Assembly (NCBI RefSeq): GCF_000004825.1
Contig: NW_008805063.1
Location: 1,116,857 to 1,180,856 of the forward strand
Direction of reading: 5' to 3'
Source: Heterostelium album PN500
Taxonomy: Eukaryota > Evosea > Eumycetozoa > Acytosteliales > Acytosteliaceae
DNA length: 64,000 bases
The notes below the pieces were generated by a model, which saw only the letters and a program-made list of their open reading frames with translations, searched no databases and was not told the origin of the DNA. A program made the position numbers and the translations under genes. Shown here in pieces: positions 35,696 through 46,940 of this stretch (positions within the stretch are counted from its first letter, which is position 1; every line of letters starts with the position of its first letter).

Positions 35696-36016
35696 ATGTC
35701 AACAGCCGGAAGAGGAAAAACAGGAGGTAAAGTCGGAGGTAAAGTCGGTGCCAAGAGACATAGAAAGGTCTTGAAGGATTACATCTACGGTATTACCAAG
35801 CCAGCCATCCGTCGTCTCGCAAGAAGAGGTGGTGTCAAGCGTATCTCTTTCCCAATCTATGAGGAGATCCGTAACGTCCTCCGTCAATTCTTGGAGCATG
35901 TCATTCGTGACTCTGTAGCCTACACTGAGCACGCCAATCGTCGTACAGTAACTGCCATGGATGTCGTCTACGCTCTCAAGAAGCAAGGTCGTACTCTCTA
36001 CGGTTTCAATTCTTAA
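35696..36016 (+). CDS. Histone H4 (divergent)
   Basis: Single exon, 106 residues. The histone fold is clear: [44 protein letters not shown] and [21 protein letters not shown]4 is among the most conserved eukaryotic proteins, so the differences are notable: the N-terminal tail is [20 protein letters not shown] (two or three residues longer and with altered Lys spacing), KDYIYG replaces the usual RDNIQG, SFPIYEE replaces SGLIYEE, and the end is GFNS not GFGG. The gene is intronless and followed by a histone-type 3' stem-loop, pointing to replication-coupled expression. It may be a lineage-typical H4 or a variant; that cannot be decided from one copy. Confidence 0.96.
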   Translation: MSTAGRGKTGGKVGGKVGAKRHRKVLKDYIYGITKPAIRRLARRGGVKRISFPIYEEIRNVLRQFLEHVIRDSVAYTEHANRRTVTAMDVVYALKKQGRTLYGFNS

Positions 36017-36063
36017 ACATCTTAAAAGATTTTTGAAGAAGACCAGATTGCTGGTGTCATAAG

Positions 36064-36084
36064 GGTGTTTTTTAACACCACCCA
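36064..36084 (+). terminator. Histone mRNA 3' stem-loop
   Basis: Forty-seven bases after the H4 stop lies GGTGTT, loop TTTT, AACACC, then ACCCA. This fits the animal/algal histone stem-loop layout exactly: six-base stem starting GG and ending CC, four-base loop, ACCCA directly after. A purine-rich ACAAAGAA follows at about 36087, where a histone downstream element would lie. It probably directs SLBP-dependent, non-polyadenylated 3' ends. Confidence 0.85.
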
Positions 36085-36535
36085 TATACAAAGAATTAAT
36101 CTTTACTTTATCATCAAAGACCACTACTAATTTAATTTTTTAATTTTTTTTTTTATTAACCCCTTTTGGACAATTTAAAGTCCATAAACTTTGTTTTGGT
36201 TATAAGAAATTTAAAACAAATAAAATAAATGTTGCATTTTATAAGCATTGTAAATCTTTCTTTTGAAAAAAAATTGTTTATTTTATTTCAAATTTTTGAC
36301 AATTCTATGAGTACTTATTTAAAATCTTTTCTGAATATATTTTTATTATTTAAATATCATTTTTATTTGTTGGCATGATTTGTGTTTTTTTACAAGAAAT
36401 TAAAAATTATTTAAGTTTCGCAAAGAGATCTCATTTTTTCAATTTTTTTCAATTATGATTTTTCACACACAGTGAGAGATAGTCGAATTTCTTATTAACG
36501 ATTGTATTCTTTATATTTGTTGAATTATTTATATA
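36085..36535. other. Intergenic gap before SMCHD1-like gene
   Basis: About 450 bp, A/T rich, with H4 downstream flank and the SMCHD1-like promoter. No gene or RNA is seen. Confidence 0.5.
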
Positions 36536-39500
36536 ATGAAATCAAATAAAAAGTTTGATGATAAGAAAAGAAAAAATGAAGCAGATAATAATAATAACAA
36601 GAAGTTTGTTTCGCCTTTGAGAGACAACAAAAAGGCGAAATCATCTAATGAAAGTACATCGACTGAAATGGTCTTAAAGAATTTACCTACTTCTAGTAAG
36701 TCATTAATTAATCTTGCAGATAATACATTATTTAGTTCTTAGTGTTAACAGCTTATTACAAGTTTTAATATCTAGAAAAGGTCAAAGATATGAATTGGAA
36801 ACACCTGCAACCTTTGTAAAGTTTAAAAATGAAGTTAATACATTAAATATTATAGATTCAAAGGTATTATTATTCAATAGTAATTTATAACTAACTTTTG
36901 TAGTTATAGAGTATTATTAACTTGTTATTTTGCGTTCAACTATCAGAATATATATTTTACAGATCTATCGAATAAATCGATTCAAGATGAGATAAGTTAT
37001 CAACAATTCCTTATCTCACTCAACAATATTATTATTGTATACACTGACGGTGAGAATCCATTGGAACAACCTGAGGAGTTGATGGTAGATGTAACACCAT
37101 CAAAGAGTATTCTATTGAAAGCTGGTACTTCAGATTATACGTAGGTTTCTTAATATGACTTGTAGTACTCGATGATTAGTATTGAAATACTAACATGAAC
37201 ATCAACACAACTTAGGACATCCAATGCTTTTGCAGAGTTTATAGATAATGCGATTCAGGCAGTCAGAAGCAATCCAACTGGTGACAAGACAGTAAAGATT
37301 AATATTAAGAAACCAGATTCCAGAGATTTATCTGTATGTATATGATATAGGTATATTCAATTGTAATTGATCCTTTTTTTTTACTAATATTTTCATTGCT
37401 ACTTTTCAAAATAAACAACAGTCTATATCATTTTGGGATAATGGTTGTGGAATGAGTAAAGATGATCTACAGAGATGGGCGACAATGGGTATGTCACAAG
37501 CAGATTTGGAACAAAAGTCACAAGACACCATTACGAGTAGTGATTCAGTTGGTTCAGACAAGACTGCAACCGGTATGATATCGAGATTTGGTGTTGGTGC
37601 AAAGAAAGCAGCTTTCTATTTGGGTACTGAGATTTTAGTGGTGACTAAACAAAAGTCCAACAATTGGGTGAACGAAGCAACCATTTCACTGGATATTCTC
37701 AGTGCGACAGGCGATCAAGAGTGGAAAATTCCAATTAAAGTTCGTGAATCAACCGCAGCGGAGCGTTCACAGCAATTCACAGAGGTTACAATCAAAAATG
37801 TACCTATCGTAAAGTTACTCTTGACACCGACTTCAACCTTTGAAGATTCAATCGTCTCACTGAAACGAGAACTAGCACACATCTACTATTACTATATACA
37901 TACGGATCCTACCGATCAGAGTCACTACCACTTTGAAGAGGAAGAGGACAGTGACGAAGAAGACAACACCTCACCAACTGAAAACGACAAGAAACCAAAC
38001 GGAAAACCGCCAAAGAAAGGAGAGTACAATCTATTGTTGAATGATTTGGATCTAGTCAATATTCCAGACTCTATGGAGAGTCTGTACATTCAGCATGGCA
38101 AAAAGATAAAGTGTTTCGAGTTGCTGGTCGACACTGGTGCCGGCGAGTTGGCAAAAGTAAAGTGTCATCTAAGATACTTCCCATATATACAAGAGAAAGA
38201 AACTCTCCCAATACCATATAGAGTATTTTTGGAACATCCCTGCGAGGATTTCGATCAACTACCACTTTCACTAAGGAAGCCTGGTTTCGAAGTGTTTTGG
38301 AATGGTCGTTTGATTCCCGAGGCACATATCGAACGACTTGGATTCATGGCAACTGGAGTTAGACTGGACGGCGAGAAAATCGAGGAAAAGTATGCACAAC
38401 GTGTCAAGGGAGCACTCTTTTTAACATCGGCATTCCCAGTCAATCAGAACAAAACACACATCATCAAGGAACATCCTATCTATTTGAATCTGGAAAAGTC
38501 TGGTTCGCGTAACAATCATAATGAGTGGAAGAAGTGGATTCTTCGATGTCATAAGTTGGACCAAGATTTTCAGTTTGAAACAGATGTCTACGATGCAGTC
38601 AGTAATCGTACCTATTGCAAGTCGGTGTCAATCAGTGGATGTACATATTATCGCGAGGACGGCATTCAATTGCTGACTCGTCCCGCTGTCCATGGCACCA
38701 TCAAGCAAATGTATTTTTCTGGTATGCCAGAGCTTAGAACGAGCAGCTTCTTCCTGACAATCGAACGATTGAACTATAAGCCATTGGATCAGTTTGAAAC
38801 GTTCCCAATCAACAAGGTAAAAGGAAAGGTTGCACCTGCCGAGTTTGAGAAGCTTCGTGAACTGCAGAAACTAAGAATGCCATCGAGAATCAAGATTATC
38901 GAAGCAGACAAATCACCGATTCCCAAGACAGAGTATATGACAGGCGACACAATCACATGGGTTTCTGTGGCGCTTCTCGATAGTTCAAAGCCACCGAAAG
39001 AAGTGGAGAAGCGTATCATCGATATGGAGTCAATCAAGATCGACTTGAAAATAGTTTATCAGCCAACGAACGAGTTGGTTCTCAGCTCATCATCGTCTTC
39101 CTACTATGAACCCGGAAGAGCATCATTTAGATTGAGTTCGTTCCCGTTCAACAGAACCGGTGCCTATGTTTTCACTTTTACATGCAGCTATCCAAATGTC
39201 AATCCAGCGACTCATTACATCAAGGTATTGGCAGGCGATCCCAAGAAAATCTCTGCTGAATATCAGCTTGAATCAGATTCTCCAAGAATTCAATTGGAGA
39301 GCCCGTTGCCTCCCATCATTGTCAAATCATTAGACGAGCACTCCAATGAGGTGCCTTTTTCAGACTTACCGGCTTTGGAGTATACAGGTTCGATAGTGGG
39401 ATCCAAAACAGCAGTTAAATTTTCAAAGGATTTCGATGTCGATATTGTCGATGGAAGGATCATGATACAGAATATGAAGGTTATTGGTGCGAATCTAGGC

Positions 39501-42500
39501 GACGATGGAGAGGCCAATCTGGTCGTTTCACTCAAGTCCAAGGGAATGTCTTGTAAGCTTGATCCAATTAGATTGATATCTGGTCCACCAGTGTCAATTT
39601 CATTCGTAGAGGATCCATTTGGAGAGAAAGTGATGAACCTAACGAGTGTGCCACCTTTCAGCTTGATACTGAGAGACAAGAGTGGAAATGTGTACATTAA
39701 CGAGTCGGCGCCATCAGCTCCAGCATCTCAAAAGCCACGATCTAGATCGAAAAAGAATGCAATAACAACACCCAGTGAATATATTGTTGCAACCTCTACT
39801 GTGTTGGAAGAGAGCATAGTGGTAACAAGCGATGTACAAGGTTACTTTAATTTCCAGGATTCCAAGGCATTGTTTATCAAAGAAAAGATTGACTTGCCAT
39901 TCGAGGAGACCGGTGCACCTCGTAGAAAGAGCACACCGACAGCTACATCAACAGTACACGTTCAATTTACATTCTACAAGGAGAAAAATGAGATTTGTAC
40001 AGTGGAGAAGCAAATTATAATTACACCATCGTCAAAGCCGGCCTTTCTCAAATTGATTCCACTGTCAGAGTCTTCATTGTTTAGGTTGGAGGAGGACAGC
40101 TATCGTGCAATGTCTGGTAGTTCACTACAATTCGGTATCAAAGTCTATGGTGCGGGTGGAGGAGGACGTGGACCGTATGAGCTCTCAAAGCTAAAGGGCA
40201 AGATTTCTACTAGCTGGCACCCATCGTCTCATCAGCTGGAGGTGGCCATGAATGGCGCCAACATCTTTGAACTGCCCACTTTGATTACCGACAAGATATC
40301 TCGTGCCATGATGCATTGGGTTAGCATCAAGACAGATTGGGATATGGATGAAAAGAAAGCAGAGAAAATCGATTTGAAGAAAGAGTTTTCAATACAGACA
40401 ACTGGTGGTGCACCCTCAACTTTCTTTTCACAGTTTGGAAAAGGCTTGCTTCCACAAAAGATTCGTTGTGATTCCGAGGTTTTAATTGATCTCAAGTTGA
40501 ATGACAAGCGAGGAAATGTTGTTACACCATCCGAAGCAAAGGCTGGAGTAGAGATCGAACCGTACTTTGTATTGAAAACCAGCAGCGAAGCACAGAACGC
40601 AGAGATCAAGAGTTGTATAATCGAGCCGTTCAACACCGAGAAGAATATGTATCCATGTAGAATCACCATGATTGGTTATGGTGAACTGACACTGATTGCC
40701 AAAGACAAACACAATAATGTAGCAGAGTTTCCGCTTAAATTCACAATGATCGAGGGTACTGCTTCACAGGTGCGTGTCAATGGACTGTCTAAACTCTCAG
40801 TTACATGCTCACGTGGAGATTACTTGGAGGAGATCAAAGTCACTATTTGCGATACTCTTGGTAATGTCATTTCCAGCAATGGTATTGAAATCGAATACGA
40901 ATGGGTGAATCTTCAGGGCAATCCACCTCCACTTCAGATCAAATCGAAAACTCTGATCAGGGCTGGTGTTGGATCGATCAAGAATATGGATATCACTGGT
41001 GTAGAGGGAACCTACGAGCTGAGAGTCAGCACAAAGAATATCAGTATGCAAGAGGCAACCATATATTTTATTGTTAAAGGTTCTGCAACTATACGTCTCC
41101 ACAATTCTGCACCGATTGCAGTGATCTCAAATAGCATTATTCCGCCAATTAAGATATCGCTTATCAATCCCGATGGCCAAGCACTGGTTGTCCAAAAGTC
41201 AAATGTTCGTTTAATGCTTCACATGAAGTCATTTGTGTGTAGCTCAACGGAACTAGATGGATCGGTATATATTTTCGAGGATATTCCAGGACCAAGAAAA
41301 TCTGGAGAGTATCCACTCAAGTTTGTCTACTCTACAAGTGTCACCAACAAAGTGGAGTTTGATTCTAGTTTGGTAGTTCTTCCGGATAGACCAGTCAAGC
41401 TATGTACATCGTCGATTATTGCTCCTCAAACATCATCTGTTTTGGCAAAGGATTTCGTAATACACGCGGCCGACCAGAATGATAACAAAGTATTGGTCAA
41501 TGGAAGTGTTTTTGCATCGATCGAGCTCTCCAAACAGCCACAGTCACAGTCCTCTTTCTTTACAATGCCAGTGTTAATCCAAACCGATCCGGTACCATTT
41601 AACAACGTAGGAGATGCTATTTTCCCTTTGCTGAGTCTGAGAGAATCAGTTGGACTTTCACAGGCCTATCGAATTAGATTCACCACCAACATGAAGGAAA
41701 TCAATTCACATTCCATCGAGTTTGTCTATACCAACAGCAAGGAGGATATAGACAAGAAAGTTGAACTGGAATCACAGCGTGTGTCTTTGAACAAAGAGAT
41801 CAACGAAGCTTCATCACAAATTGATACGATCAAGTCAACATTGGCAAACTTTACTTCGAAAAAAGAACAACTAAGACTGCAAATCGAAGAGTCAAAGAAC
41901 AATTTATTAAGATTCGACCCTTCGTTTGATAAATCAAAAGCCAATCCTGAGGAGGTAAGAAAGACCATTCAAGTTATTTTGCAAGAGATCGACGATATGA
42001 ACTCCCAACCCAGAAGAGCAGCATCATTACCATCCAATCCAATCTCAAGGGAGATGTCTGAACTCGCGAGATCCAGTACCGAAGAAACAGGAATCATTGG
42101 ACTTGTTTTGGATTTGTTTTGCATCGAATCAAAGGAAGAGGCCAGAGTAATTTCCAAAATGGCTGGAAGAAAGTTGGAAACAGTGGTTGTTTTAAACAAA
42201 GATTATTTGTCTCGTTACTATACGCAATTCCAACATTCACGTAATCCCGTCCACTTTATGTCTTTGGATTTGATATCGGCTTTTCATGATAGAAATGAGC
42301 AGTCCTCGCAGTATGACCAGCCTAGATCAACCAAACTACCATTGCAGCTAGTACCGAATGCACCAACTCAAGGATTCGTTGATTTCCTTGTAAATAGAAT
42401 ACAGATGAAAGAGAAGCACGAGAAATTAAGAAGATCACTTGGATGGACATTGTTCAAAGATTGTATTGTATTCCAGTCGTTGAAAGATGGTATGGCTTAC

Positions 42501-42875
42501 AGAGACTTTTGCATGAAGATGAAAAGGAATTGTGGAACAATCATCGCATTGAATGAGCTCGAGTTGATTGAGAGCAGTGGTATGGTCATGGTCGGAAAGA
42601 AGGAGACTGCCACTGACGATCGTTTCCTGCTGGGCCAACTTCCCATCAGCGAAAGCCCAGATTTTGCAAGACTTCACCACAAGCGACATCTTTGGGAAAC
42701 TTTTAAGAGAGTCAATCACGAGCAATATAATTATATCAAAACCAATTCACCAGGTGTACAGGACGACATGAACAAAAAGGCAAAACTCGAAGAAAAGGTT
42801 GTGGATCTCAAAAATCATTATCAAAATGTTTGTGAAGAAATCAAAAAAATCGAATCGAAACTGAATCAGCAATAA
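36536..42875 (+). CDS. SMCHD1-like protein: GHKL ATPase plus SMC hinge
   Basis: Five exons, 36536-36695, 36736-36879, 36963-37140, 37216-37333 and 37422-42875, fit in phase and give about 2017 residues, close to the ~2000 of animal SMCHD1. The basic N-terminus is followed by a GHKL ATPase: AEFIDNAIQ (N box, near 167), DNGCGM (G1, near 206) and RFGVGAKKA (G2, near 255). The GHKL catalytic Glu and metal-binding Asn are present. A long beta-rich middle (about 550-1620) resembles stacked Ig-like or transthyretin-like modules. A coiled coil (1638-1694) leads to an SMC hinge (about 1756-1930; GIIGLVLDLFCIESKEEARV, then GRKLETVVVL) and a final coil. In animals SMCHD1 silences the inactive X and repeat arrays; a chromatin-silencing role here is inference. 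The exon 2/3 junction (donor GTAATT) is the least certain. Confidence 0.88.
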
Positions 42876-43139
42876 AAACATCTTCATCTATTTATTTTTA
42901 TTAGTGATAAAAGTCAAGCTCTCAACATTTCTATTAAAGAAAGAGAGTGAGAGATTATTAAAATTTTAAAGAGACCTGAAAAGTGAATTTCTTGTTATAT
43001 AGAAAAAAATTATATTAATTTAATTTAATAGAAACACAAAGATTTTGAAAAAAAATAACGATTATTTTTTATTAGTGATATTATTTTTTAATGAATTATC
43101 TATTGTGATAATTATTTATTCAATTCTTGGACTGAACTT
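42876..43139. other. Convergent 3' flanks
   Basis: About 260 bp of A/T-rich DNA between the SMCHD1-like and saposin-like stops; nothing else seen. Confidence 0.5.
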
Positions 43140-43634
43140 CTACTTCCAACGAAATATGGTATCTAGTTGAGATTTGATAAAAGATAATAAATAATCAAGA
43201 TAATCACCTTTGAAATTATCACCTTCCAGATCCCAACTTGGGCCACTGCTTGAACCACATGCATGTGCAATTCCTTCACATACTATCTCAGTAATTTCTG
43301 CCATTATTTCAAATTGAGTTGTTGAATTCTGGACGGCATTATAAATCTCGGGTCCAAATTTATTTGCGATTTGATTGCATTCTTCATTTCCTTGTGTTGT
43401 GTGGTTTGATAAATCGATACAAACATTGTCAAGATCTCTAACAATTATAGTCTCGTTATCAAGATCTTGAAATATTTCAGAGATTGAAGTTTCCAATACA
43501 AACAAACATAGTACACATTCTACAGTGATACCTCCGAGTTTGTCTTCGGTTTTTGAAATTTCGACAGCTGTAGCTTTATGAGTTCCTATAAGGAGTACCA
43601 ATGAAATGAGAACAACAAATAGTATTACTTTCAT
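43140..43634 (-). CDS. Secreted saposin-like protein (second in window)
   Basis: Single exon, 164 residues. A signal peptide (MKVILFVVLISLVLLIGTH, cut near residue 23) precedes one saposin-B-like domain: CVLC near residue 40, then Cys near 71, 84, 117 and 123 in the expected order, with CEGIAHACGSS closing it. The tail (about 40 residues) includes PSWDLEGDNFKGDYLDYLL and is more acidic than in the saposin-like gene at 28 kb. The N-terminal part between signal and domain is short. It is not a tandem duplicate of that gene: the sequences share the Cys frame, not the residues. A membrane-active or lipid-binding secreted role follows from the family. Confidence 0.8.
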   Translation of the reverse strand: MKVILFVVLISLVLLIGTHKATAVEISKTEDKLGGITVECVLCLFVLETSISEIFQDLDNETIIVRDLDNVCIDLSNHTTQGNEECNQIANKFGPEIYNAVQNSTTQFEIMAEITEIVCEGIAHACGSSSGPSWDLEGDNFKGDYLDYLLSFIKSQLDTIFRWK

Positions 43635-44366
43635 TTTAGATATTTTTGTTTTATAAAAATATTGATGAATGATTGATTTGAATTTATATTAAAAGTTTAT
43701 GTTTAAATTTGAGATAATTAAAATTTCATCCCTCATTTGAATTGTTAACTGATTTATCTTGAATTTAAAATCCAAATATTTTTTTGAAAGCTTTGAAAGG
43801 ATAGAAAACAAAAGTTCCCAGAACAATTTTCAAAAGCCACGTTTGCTTTTTTATTTTTGATTTTCGAAAAGTGATTCAAAATTTTGGAGTGATTTATGAA
43901 ATTTGGTGGACTCGTGAGTTCCGATCTATTTGCAATTACTTTAAATAAAATTTCTTTCTGTTAGAAATTCAAATTTTTTTTTTTAGTAACAACAGTCACT
44001 TATTGTACTCCATTCAGTTCATATAAGAGATTTTTTTGGGTAAAGTTTACAATTGATTTTCTTACGAAAGTTTTTTCACCAAAGTCGATTACACCTTTTC
44101 ATCTTTTTGATGGAGGTCTGATGAAGTAATTATTTTCCTACGAAATAGACAATAGCCATTATAAATATACCCATAAATTCAATCTGTATTTATATTCATA
44201 CCAACGACAATATACAATTCCAAATGATAAAAATAGTTGTTTGATTCAGTACCACAAATCGAAATAGGACTTAGAGAAATAGAAATATTTTATTAGTTCA
44301 ATTTAATTTTATTTTATTTTATTTTATTTTTTAATTGATTTTTTATTATTATTATATCCTCTTCTT
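43635..44366. other. Intergenic region before the LINE cluster
   Basis: About 730 bp with no gene. Composition is A/T rich but less homopolymeric than elsewhere. It contains the likely promoter of the saposin-like gene at its left end. No match to the LINE fragments was seen before 44367. Confidence 0.5.
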
Positions 44367-44442
44367 CACAATAGAATTTCCAGATTTGATGAAAGACAAG
44401 CGAAGCGAGGGTAGTGATGTTGTCCTTTCTTCTTACCAACTT
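44367..44442 (-). mobile_element. LINE ORF2 fragment (75 bp duplicate of 46023-46097)
   Basis: This stretch matches 46023-46097 with only a few differences (ACAATAGAATTTCC ... GATGTTGTCCTTTCTTCT). In the longer copy it codes on the minus strand for part of the C-terminal third of a LINE ORF2. It ends where the poly-T run of the next repeat begins, so a later retroelement insertion may have cut it off. Confidence 0.75.
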
Positions 44443-44449
44443 ATCATAG

Positions 44450-44643
44450 TTTTTTTTTTTTTTTTCTAAAAAGATTAGTTGGCTAATGATCAGTCAACAA
44501 ATTGCATGTATTGATATTAACCTTCTAGTTTGTGTTTTATATTATATATACATTCTCACACAGGCCGTGAGAAATAGCCAATATAATATTATTATTATTA
44601 TTTTTTATAGTTATTATTCATTAATAAGTTGAGTAGTATTAGG
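44450..44643 (-). repeat. Dispersed ~190 bp repeat, copy 2
   Basis: It matches 21853-22044. It begins with a 16-base poly-T run (poly-A on the minus strand) and contains CACACAGGCCGTGAGAAATA. It is sandwiched between two LINE ORF2 fragments and probably represents the 3' UTR of the minus-strand LINE whose coding remnant follows at 44739-45577. Confidence 0.75.
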
Positions 44644-45582
44644 TTAGAATAGATCTAACAGTAGTTGAGTGTTGATGAACAACAGTATAAAGTGGTGGCA
44701 CGTAGTTGGAAGGATTTAGATTCCAATCAGATTTAAATTTACGCCTTATTGCAGAGCAATCGACAGTGACTCCTAGAATTAGCGATGGTGAAGTTAAGTT
44801 TAGTGTAATGGGTGACTGCTCTCTTAACGATATTTTCCTTGGGAGATAGAATTACTATTGTGAAGCTAAGCTTGTGGTAATTGGTATCGATTAATTTGGT
44901 GACTGCTCTCTTGACGGTATTTTCCAGCTTGTAATGGGTACCATCACCAAACATTTCACAGGACAGTGCCTGCCATAACGAATGTACGATTGCAGCAGTT
45001 AGGTGGGTGAAGTGGACAGTAGTACGAATAGGACCGTCGAACTTGATGCACGAGTGATTCCAATAACGAAGTCTATAGAGTACTTGTGGTATACATTTTT
45101 GAAGAAGGATAGGAACTGCTGTGAAACTTCATTCCTGCATTTGAAGAAGAAGTGCTCATGTGGGTTGCAGAGTTCAGTGAAGGTGTCACCACAGAACTCA
45201 CAGACGTGACCAGTGCGCTTGTGGTTGATGGGGAAGGTGTGAGACAACCAGACATTTAACAAAGAGATGACACAGGACGAGAGAATAGATTCTATCTCAT
45301 ACTTAACTACAGTTTCCATAGCAGTGTATCTGTCCAGTCCCCAAGGTGTGGGTGGAAGCTTAGAGGAATTACCAGTAGGGATGTTAAATGAAAGTATCGC
45401 ATGATCTGAGAGAGCGTTGGGAGCAACCTTGAAGGAGTTGTTTAATAGACTGCTTTTAGCATAAGCTCTATCAATACGTCTAGCGATTCCGGTAATTGGC
45501 GAACGGTACGTGGGAATGTCGACAGTCTGACCTAGATCGACCAGATCGTGCTCATCACTAAGAGAGTCAAGAACCACTGAAA
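44644..45582 (-). mobile_element. LINE (TRE-like) ORF2 remnant: endonuclease end joined to zinc-finger end, no reverse transcriptase
   Basis: On the minus strand, 45577-44999 is open for 192 codons. The first ~70 residues resemble the end of an apurinic/apyrimidinic-type LINE endonuclease (ARRIDRAY, then LSDHAIL, the final Asp-His pair). After a short linker comes HVCEFCGDTF...HEHFFFKC, a Cys-Cys-His-Cys zinc finger typical of the C-terminus of TRE ORF2. The ~600-residue reverse-transcriptase core that should lie between is absent, so this copy is internally deleted. Beyond 44999 the homology continues in another frame (44739-44954) and contains a partial internal duplication (VKRAVT repeated). 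The zinc-finger part is paralleled at 60895-61345. Confidence 0.75.
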
Positions 45583-45693
45583 TTTTTTTTTTTTTTTTTT
45601 TTTTTAAGAAGTAAAAAATGATTTATTAAGTAATATATTGGGGATGGTGTGAACCATCGAATTTTTCTTTTTTTTTTTTTTTTTTTTTTTTTT
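45583..45693 (-). repeat. Two poly-T tracts (poly-A tails of minus-strand LINE copies)
   Basis: Poly-T runs at 45583-45605 and 45668-45693 bracket about 60 bp of unique sequence. On the minus strand these read as poly-A, as expected of LINE 3' ends; the second directly follows the 3' UTR of the ORF2 fragment at 45879-46925. Confidence 0.6.
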
Positions 45694-46940
45694 ACAGTTT
45701 TTACTTTTTCATAATTCTGCAATTGATTGCTATTTTGATTGTTATTATAATTATTTTAGTTATTGATATTAATAGATTGTTAAGCTGATGAGAATACTGA
45801 TGATTGAATTGGTTAATTTGAAAATGAAGAAATGAAGAAGAGGAAATAATAGTTGGCTGACATTTGATTGGTTATTGGTTATTTAAGTTTGGATTGTAAG
45901 TTACTGATACTGTTATTTATAATTAATTTCATTACTGATAAGTGCTGTATATATTCATTAATGATAGATTCATTAGATAGTAGGTTGTTATCGTGGAGAG
46001 GAGTACCGCCAAAATAGGATTTACAATAGAATTTCCAGATTTGATGAAAGACAAGTGAAACGAGAGTAGTGATGTTGTCCTTTCTTCTAACCAACTGATA
46101 CGCGTCTTCCATAGTCCAATCGAATCGTTGACCACCTGAAAGCTGTAAGGAGTCAAGAATGGTGTTAAGGTTGAATCTGTGCATAACTGCTCGACAATTA
46201 AAGAATGTATGGAAATATGGGTCAGAGCAGTATGTGAAGCACAGTTCACATTCTTTGTTTTTGTTGTAAGCTAATCCAGGAAGTGAACGAGAGAAGAACC
46301 GGAAGACAGTGTTTCGTCCACGCTGGTGTTTGATGAGCGAAATATAGGTGAAGATACAGTCGTAAGATGTGTAGTCGAATTTGGTTGGTGGTAGCGATAG
46401 TTGGAACTGACCATCAGTTAGTTGTGGAATGCCATGTTTGACGAACAATAGGTGGTCGTAGATTTGCTTTAGAGTGGGTGGTAGACCATCAATCAGAATT
46501 GGTTTAGCAGATTTGATCTTGTTGTCCAGATGTTTGAGATGAACTGCCAATTGGTGCCACAGAGTGTAGCATAGATTGAGATATGGCGAGGTGATAGATC
46601 TGCAATAGATTTGAGATAGCCAACTGGTATAATAACAAACTTTGGAAGGATCAGAGGATGAAAGTAGGAATCTGTTGAATATCCACACGTGTTGGGCATC
46701 GTTACGAAGTTGGATGTCCCATAGCGAGATGCCACCACGTAACCATGGTTGTACAGCTCTGGTCTTTTTCATTGTGTTTTTATATTTCTTGGAGTCGATG
46801 AACGGATTGGAGTTGGACGACCACAGGTACCAAGACAGTATGTTATCGAGTTTCTTGACTTTTTTTATTTTTATTTTTATTTTTTTTTTTCGCAAACAGT
46901 TAGTATTTGTAGATAATTTTTTCATATTTTTGTTATCAAG
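45694..46940 (-). mobile_element. LINE (TRE-like) ORF2 C-terminal fragment with 3' UTR
   Basis: The minus-strand frame 46925-45879 is 348 codons. Residues after ~35 match the C-terminal third of dictyostelid TRE/L1-like ORF2: LSWYLWSSNSNPFIDSKKYK, RAVQPWLRGGISLWD, HVWIFNRFLL, and the zinc finger CELCFTYCSDPYFHTFFNC (C-x2-C-x8-H-x4-C). The N-terminal ~30 residues are Lys-rich from a poly-A/T expansion at 46855-46905 and are not original. The reverse-transcriptase core is missing, so the copy is 5'-truncated. The 3' UTR runs to the poly-T at 45693. The start of the same region recurs, shorter, at 61352-61540. Confidence 0.8.

Noticed and set aside
45003-45255. Short frames on both strands inside the LINE zinc-finger remnant
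   Set aside because: Out-of-frame readings of the same LINE sequence.
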